A stretch of DNA of 9,175 nt from an uncultured Alistipes sp. (GTDB lineage: Bacteria > Bacteroidota > Bacteroidia > Bacteroidales > Rikenellaceae), in the NCBI GenBank assembly GCA_959604655.1, contig CAUHCL010000084.1:1-9175 (forward strand), read 5' to 3'. Numbering within the stretch: position 1 is the first letter of the stretch; each line of letters opens with the position of its first letter. The notes beneath the pieces are model-generated. The model was not told the origin of the DNA and made no database searches. It saw only the letters and a list, made by a program, of their open reading frames with translations. This document shows positions 4,845 to 9,175 of this stretch, piece by piece. The translations under genes were made by a program, and so were the position numbers.

Positions 4845-6389
4845 ATGAATCGAGAGTTAGTAATAAACGTCACCCCGACGGAGATATCCATAGCTTTGTG
4901 CGAGGATAAGGTGCTGGTGGAGCTCAACAAGGAGCAGTGCCAGACGGGCTTCGCCGTGGGGGACATCTATCTGGGCCGCGTGCGCAAGATCATGCCCGGC
5001 CTTAATGCGGCTTTCGTGAACATCGGACACGAGAAGGATGCCTTCATCCACTATCTCGATCTGGGCAACCAGTTCTCTTCGTTGCAGAAGGTGGTCGACA
5101 GCCGCCAGCCCGGCAAGCGCGGCGTGAAGGTTGAGACCATGAAGCTCGAACCCAACATCGAGAAGTCGGGCAAGCTGGCCTCCTATCTTCAGGTGGGGCA
5201 GACGGTGATGGTGCAGATCGCCAAGGAGGCCATCTCGACCAAGGGCCCGCGTCTGACGGCCGACATATCGCTCGCGGGGCGCAATGTCGTGCTGGTACCC
5301 TTTACGTCCAAGATCTTCATCTCGCAGAAGATACGTTCCAACGAAACCAAAAAGCGCCTGCGTCAGATCGCGGCGAACGTTTTGCCGAAGAATTTCGGCG
5401 TCATCATACGCACCGCGGCCGCCGAGGCCCACGATGCCGACATCGAGCACGACATACGCTCGCTGCTCGATCGGTGGGAAAAGGCCGTCGGCAACATCCG
5501 CAAGAGTCAGGCTCCCGCTCTTCTCATGAGCGAGATGAGCCGTGCGAACACCATAATCCGCGACTCTCTGAACTCGACCTTCTCGCAGATCACGGTCGAC
5601 GACGAGGCTATGTACCGCGAGATTAAAAACTACATAAAAGTCATAGACCCCCAGCTGGAGAGGATCGTGAAGCTCTACCGAGGCACGGTTCCCATCTTCG
5701 ACAACTTCGACATATCGAAACAGATCAAGTCGCTGTTCGCCAAATACGTGTCGCTCAAGCGCGGCGCCTATCTGATCATCGAGCACACCGAAGCGATGAA
5801 CGTCATCGACGTCAATTCGGGCAACCGCACCAAGGCCGAGGAAAACCAGGAGCAGACGGCCATGGACGTCAATCTGGCCGCCGCGAAGGAGATCGCCCGC
5901 CAGCTTCGCCTGCGCGATTTGGGCGGCATCGTCATAATCGACTTCATCGACCTGCACAAGGCGCAGAACCGCCAGACGCTGTATACCGAAATGACCAAGC
6001 TCATGGCCACCGACAAGGCCAAGCATACGATCCTGCCTCTCACGAAATTCGGACTGATGCAGATCACGCGCCAGCGCGTGCGTCCCGTCGCCGTTCAGGA
6101 CGTGACGGACGTATGCCCCACGTGCAACGGCACGGGCCGCATCGAGCCGACGATACTCCTCGACCGCAAGATCGAGAATCAGATACAGTTCCTTACGGGC
6201 GACCGCGGTGTGAAGTACATCCGCTTGCGCGTGAGCCCCTACGTGGCGTCGTACCTTTGCCACGGCGTGCTGTCGCTGTGCCGCCGCTGGATGGCCAAGT
6301 ACAAGGTGTGGATCAACGTGGTGTCGGACCAGAGCCTGGGAATGGTCGACGTGAAGTATCTCGACCGCAACGGCGCGTCGCTGATCTGA
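4845..6389 (+). CDS. rng: Ribonuclease E/G family endoribonuclease
   Basis: This is a 514-residue cytoplasmic, Mg-dependent endoribonuclease expected to act in rRNA maturation and mRNA decay. The domain order is an N-terminal strand set (L-V-I-N-V-T-P-T-E), an interrupted S1 RNA-binding domain (about residues 38-145, starting V-G-D-I-Y-L-G-R-V), the 5'-sensor region, then the catalytic core. The metal-binding aspartates are visible in I-D-V-N-S-G-N (Asp322) and I-I-D-F-I-D-L (Asp366), matching Escherichia coli RNase E Asp303 and Asp346. The Zn-link C-P-T-C-N-G-T-G has Cys424 and Cys427. There is no long unstructured C-terminal scaffold, so it is of RNase G size and not RNase E size. The ATG at 4845 gives the family N-terminus; an in-frame ATG at 4794 would add 17 residues with no family match. 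No Shine-Dalgarno sequence is evident. Confidence 0.94.
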   Translation: MNRELVINVTPTEISIALCEDKVLVELNKEQCQTGFAVGDIYLGRVRKIMPGLNAAFVNIGHEKDAFIHYLDLGNQFSSLQKVVDSRQPGKRGVKVETMKLEPNIEKSGKLASYLQVGQTVMVQIAKEAISTKGPRLTADISLAGRNVVLVPFTSKIFISQKIRSNETKKRLRQIAANVLPKNFGVIIRTAAAEAHDADIEHDIRSLLDRWEKAVGNIRKSQAPALLMSEMSRANTIIRDSLNSTFSQITVDDEAMYREIKNYIKVIDPQLERIVKLYRGTVPIFDNFDISKQIKSLFAKYVSLKRGAYLIIEHTEAMNVIDVNSGNRTKAEENQEQTAMDVNLAAAKEIARQLRLRDLGGIVIIDFIDLHKAQNRQTLYTEMTKLMATDKAKHTILPLTKFGLMQITRQRVRPVAVQDVTDVCPTCNGTGRIEPTILLDRKIENQIQFLTGDRGVKYIRLRVSPYVASYLCHGVLSLCRRWMAKYKVWINVVSDQSLGMVDVKYLDRNGASLI

Positions 6390-6420
6390 CATTTTCGGCA
6401 AATCCCCGTTCGCGCGATTG

Positions 6421-6454
6421 CCGCCGTTTGACGAATCGCGTTCGCCGACGGCGG
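6421..6454. other. Nested inverted repeat after rng
   Basis: CCGCCGT (6421-6427) pairs with ACGGCGG (6448-6454), and inside it CGAA (6432-6435) pairs with TTCG (6441-6444). It starts 31 bases after the rng stop and could end or protect that transcript, but no T-run follows. In GC-rich sequence this could be chance. Confidence 0.35.
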
Positions 6455-6481
6455 AGGACGCGTGCGAGCCTTGGGCGAGCA

Positions 6482-6535
6482 GCAGTCCGCCGCGTGGGGG
6501 CGGCGGCGAACTGCCGGCATCGCACTGCGATGCCG
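6482..6535 (+). repeat. Double-hairpin intergenic repeat, copy 3
   Basis: This has the same orientation as copy 1 and is nearly identical to it over the GC-rich hairpin (6483-6513, one extra G in the loop). The second hairpin is CGGCATCGCA (6515-6524) and TGCGATGCCG (6526-6535) around a single C, again a perfect 10-bp stem but with different bases from copy 1. It ends 37 bases before the proposed mfd start, so it would lie in the mfd leader or promoter region. Confidence 0.85.
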
Positions 6536-6572
6536 ATGTATCGGTCGGAAACATTTACTTATTCCTGTCTCT

Positions 6573-9175
6573 TTGGCTTTGGAGAGTATAGACAATATTC
6601 TGCTTAAGGTCGAGTCGTCGGAGCCTTTCCGACTTCTGCTCGACGAGTACGATAAGAAGAGCGCTACCGTCCATCTCGAAGATTTGGTCGGCGGGGCTCT
6701 TTCGCTCTATTCCGCCGCACTCATACGCCGCAATGGCGGCATCCACCTGTTCGTTGCCGAGGACCGCGACGCCGCAGCCTACCTGCTCAACGACTTCTAC
6801 GCCCTTTTGGACGAGGAACGCGTGCATTTCTTCCCCACCTCGTACAAGAAATCGATCCTCTACGGCAAGGAGGACGCGCAGGGTGTGGTGCAGCGCACCA
6901 ACGCCATGAATGCCGTCCGTCACATGGACGACGGCTATCTGGTGGTGTGTACCTATCCCGACGCCTTGGCCGAGCGCGTGGCCGATGAGCGTACCCTCGG
7001 CGAGCGGGGCATCCGCCTGAGCGTGGGCGATCGTATGCGCATCGACGATCTGGAGCAGAGCCTCGTCGAACGGGGGTTCGTGCAGGTCGATTTCGTCTAC
7101 GAGCCCGGGCAGTACTCGTTGCGCGGTGGTATAGTCGATGTGTTCTCCTATTCCGAGAGCCGTCCTTTCCGCGTCGATTTCTTCGGCGACGAGATCGACT
7201 CCATCCGCCGTTTCAACATATCGAGCCAGCTGTCGCATGACAAGGCCGAAAGCGTGGAGATCATCCCCAATCTGAATGTCTGCTCGGAGAACAAGGTTTC
7301 GGCCGCCCGATTCTTCGGCGACGCCGTCTACTGGTTCTACGATGCCGACTACGCTCTGCGCCGCGTGAACGACCTGCGCCGCCGCGTGCTGGGCGAGATG
7401 GAGGATCCTTCGCGGATCGATACCATGCTCACCAGCCGCAACGGTCTGTTGGGCGACATGGAGGGGCGGCGCATCTATATGTTGCACGACAACCTCCGCG
7501 AGCGTGCTGCCGATGCCGAAGTGAAGTTCCGCACCTCGCCGCAGCCCAAGTTCAACAAGAAGTTCGAGGTGCTGGCCGACGACATGTCCGATTCGGCGCT
7601 CAAGGGGTATCGGACCTACATCCTCTCGGAGAGCAAGGCGCAGATCGAGCGCCTCGACAACATATTCCGCCAGATGGGACGCCGCGGGATCGAGTTCGAT
7701 TCGGTGTCGGTGACCCTGCACGAAGGCTTCGTCGACCATGCCACGAAGACGTGCCTCTATACCGACCACCAGATCTTCGACCGCTACCGCCGCTACCGCA
7801 TCAACGGCGAGATCAAGCGCGACGAGCAGATGACCGTCGCGGAGTTGAACGCCCTGAAGATGGGCGACTACGTGGTGCATATCGACCACGGCGTGGGCCG
7901 CTTCGGTGGTCTGGTGAAGATCAACGAGAACGGCAAGGTGCACGAGGCCATCAAGCTGGTCTACAAGGATAACGACGTTCTGTTCGTGAACGTCCATTCG
8001 CTCCACCGCATCTCGCGCTACAAGAGCGGCGAGGGCGAGCCCCCCAAGATCTACAAATTGGGTAACGGCGCATGGCAGAAGCTGAAGAGCGCCACGAAAA
8101 AGGCCGTCAAGGATATCTCGCGCGAGCTTATCGCCCTCTACGCCAAGCGCAAGGCGAGCAAGGGCTTCGCCTTCTCGGCCGACAGCTACCTGCAACAGGA
8201 GATGGAGGCTTCGTTCCGCTGGGAGGAGACCCCCGACCAGCAGAGCGCCATCGAGGCCGTGAAGAGGGATATGGAGTCGCAGCAGCCTATGGACCGTCTG
8301 GTGTGCGGCGACGTGGGCTTCGGCAAGACCGAGGTCGCCATACGTGCCGCGTTCAAGGCCGCCGTCGACGGCAAGCAGGTGGCGGTGCTGGTTCCCACCA
8401 CGATTCTCGCCCTGCAACATTACCGCTCGTTCATGGAGCGTCTGCGCGACTTCCCCGTGCGGGTGGAGTATCTCAACCGCTCGAAATCGGCCAAACAGAC
8501 CCGCGAGATCTGCGAGGAACTGGCCGCGGGCAAGATCGACATCCTCATCGGCACCCACAAGATGCTGGGCAAGCAGATCGCTTTCCGCGACCTGGGCCTT
8601 CTGATCATCGACGAGGAACAGAAGTTCGGCGTGGCCGCCAAGGAGAAGCTGACGCAGCTCAGCGTGAGCGTCGACACCCTGACCCTCACGGCCACCCCCA
8701 TCCCGCGTACGCTGCAATTCTCGCTCATGGGGTCGCGCGACCTGTCGGTCATCTCCACTCCGCCGCCCAACCGCCAGACCATCGTCACCGAGTCGCACAC
8801 CTTCTCGGAGGACATCATCCGCGATGCCATCGAGGAAGAACTCGCGCGCGGCGGCCAGGTCTATTTCGTCAACAACCGCGTGGAGGATCTCATGACCTTG
8901 CAGGGGCTTATCATGCGCCTCTGCCCCAAGGCCCGCGTGGCCGTGGGCCACGGCAAGATGCCCGCCGAGCAGCTGGAGCGGCTCATCATGGACTTCATCT
9001 ACGGCGAGTTCGACGTGTTGCTGTCGACCACCATCGTCGAGAACGGCATCGACGTGCCGAACGCCAATACCATTATAATAAACAACGCTCATCACTACGG
9101 CCTGAGCGACCTGCACCAGCTGCGCGGCCGCGTGGGCCGCAGCAACCGCAAGGCCTATTGCTATCTGATCACTCC
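6573..9175 (+). CDS. mfd: Transcription-repair coupling factor Mfd (3' end outside window)
   Basis: Mfd removes RNA polymerase stalled at DNA lesions and recruits UvrA for excision repair. About 867 residues are present; the family is usually about 1,100-1,150, so the rest of the translocase and the C-terminal autoinhibitory domain are cut off by the window. In order: a UvrB-like N-terminal region (about 1-330), the RNA-polymerase-interacting domain (about residue 430 on, G-D-Y-V-V-H-I-D-H-G-V-G-R-F), then the RecG-like translocase. The latter shows a Q-motif E-T-P-D-Q (552 on), Walker A G-D-V-G-F-G-K-T (579-586), D-E-E-Q (680-683), T-A-T-P-I-P-R-T-L (706 on) and motif VI L-R-G-R-V-G-R (850-856). 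The frame has no ATG between the stop at 6429 and about 6906, well inside the N-terminal domain. TTG at 6573 (or 6579) best fits the expected N-terminus. Confidence 0.93.
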   Translation, partial: MALESIDNILLKVESSEPFRLLLDEYDKKSATVHLEDLVGGALSLYSAALIRRNGGIHLFVAEDRDAAAYLLNDFYALLDEERVHFFPTSYKKSILYGKEDAQGVVQRTNAMNAVRHMDDGYLVVCTYPDALAERVADERTLGERGIRLSVGDRMRIDDLEQSLVERGFVQVDFVYEPGQYSLRGGIVDVFSYSESRPFRVDFFGDEIDSIRRFNISSQLSHDKAESVEIIPNLNVCSENKVSAARFFGDAVYWFYDADYALRRVNDLRRRVLGEMEDPSRIDTMLTSRNGLLGDMEGRRIYMLHDNLRERAADAEVKFRTSPQPKFNKKFEVLADDMSDSALKGYRTYILSESKAQIERLDNIFRQMGRRGIEFDSVSVTLHEGFVDHATKTCLYTDHQIFDRYRRYRINGEIKRDEQMTVAELNALKMGDYVVHIDHGVGRFGGLVKINENGKVHEAIKLVYKDNDVLFVNVHSLHRISRYKSGEGEPPKIYKLGNGAWQKLKSATKKAVKDISRELIALYAKRKASKGFAFSADSYLQQEMEASFRWEETPDQQSAIEAVKRDMESQQPMDRLVCGDVGFGKTEVAIRAAFKAAVDGKQVAVLVPTTILALQHYRSFMERLRDFPVRVEYLNRSKSAKQTREICEELAAGKIDILIGTHKMLGKQIAFRDLGLLIIDEEQKFGVAAKEKLTQLSVSVDTLTLTATPIPRTLQFSLMGSRDLSVISTPPPNRQTIVTESHTFSEDIIRDAIEEELARGGQVYFVNNRVEDLMTLQGLIMRLCPKARVAVGHGKMPAEQLERLIMDFIYGEFDVLLSTTIVENGIDVPNANTIIINNAHHYGLSDLHQLRGRVGRSNRKAYCYLIT

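Noticed and set aside
6568..6575. TCTCTTTG as the mfd -7 promoter element
   Set aside because: One mismatch to TAnnTTTG and no -33 element. Transcription would begin downstream of the proposed TTG start, leaving no usable start codon.
6555..9116. An 853-codon open frame on the minus strand across mfd
   Set aside because: It is a mirror of mfd: G/C at third codon positions removes stops from the antisense frame. The translation is dominated by His, Val, Leu, Asp and Glu without any recognisable motif, while the + strand encodes an unmistakable Mfd.

Overview
The window looks like a chromosomal housekeeping region of a GC-rich Bacteroidales bacterium, most likely Alistipes or another Rikenellaceae (inference). 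The evidence is: protein types typical of the phylum (a PorX-type PglZ response regulator, a Bacteroidales HU, a Bacteroidetes-style DsbD), promoters of the TTTG / TAnnTTTG type, few Shine-Dalgarno sequences, and G/C-rich third codon positions with frequent ATA isoleucine codons. Every gene I can support lies on the + strand. Ribosomal RNA, tRNA genes, CRISPR arrays, insertion sequences and phage genes were not seen.

Layout: (1) 3-677, the 3' part of a porX-like gene (PglZ domain). (2) 821-1237, tsaE for the t6A tRNA modification, bracketed by two oppositely oriented copies of a roughly 52-bp double-hairpin intergenic repeat. (3) 1462-3438, dsbD, with a clear Bacteroidetes promoter upstream and a strong intrinsic terminator downstream. 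(4) 3637-4053, a small SRPBCC-like protein with its own -7 element. (5) 4208-4605, a two-gene unit of HU and a 29-residue, extremely basic COX24/mS38/bS22-like protein, with a strong promoter in front and a perfect 12-bp terminator hairpin behind. (6) 4845-6389, an RNase E/G family ribonuclease. (7) 6573 to the window end, mfd, the transcription-repair coupling factor, without its 3' end and apparently starting at TTG; a third copy of the repeat lies just upstream.

The genes do not form one pathway. They are separate small transcription units for envelope regulation (PorX), translation fidelity (TsaE, the small basic protein), periplasmic thiol redox (DsbD), nucleoid structure (HU), RNA processing (RNase G) and DNA repair (Mfd). 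I do not see a new defence or biosynthetic system. The least explained signal is the repeat family: three copies whose terminal hairpin differs in sequence but stays paired through compensatory changes. Next come the mS38/bS22-like micro-gene coupled to HU, an HU lacking the usual DNA-intercalating proline, and the absence of any plausible ATG for mfd.
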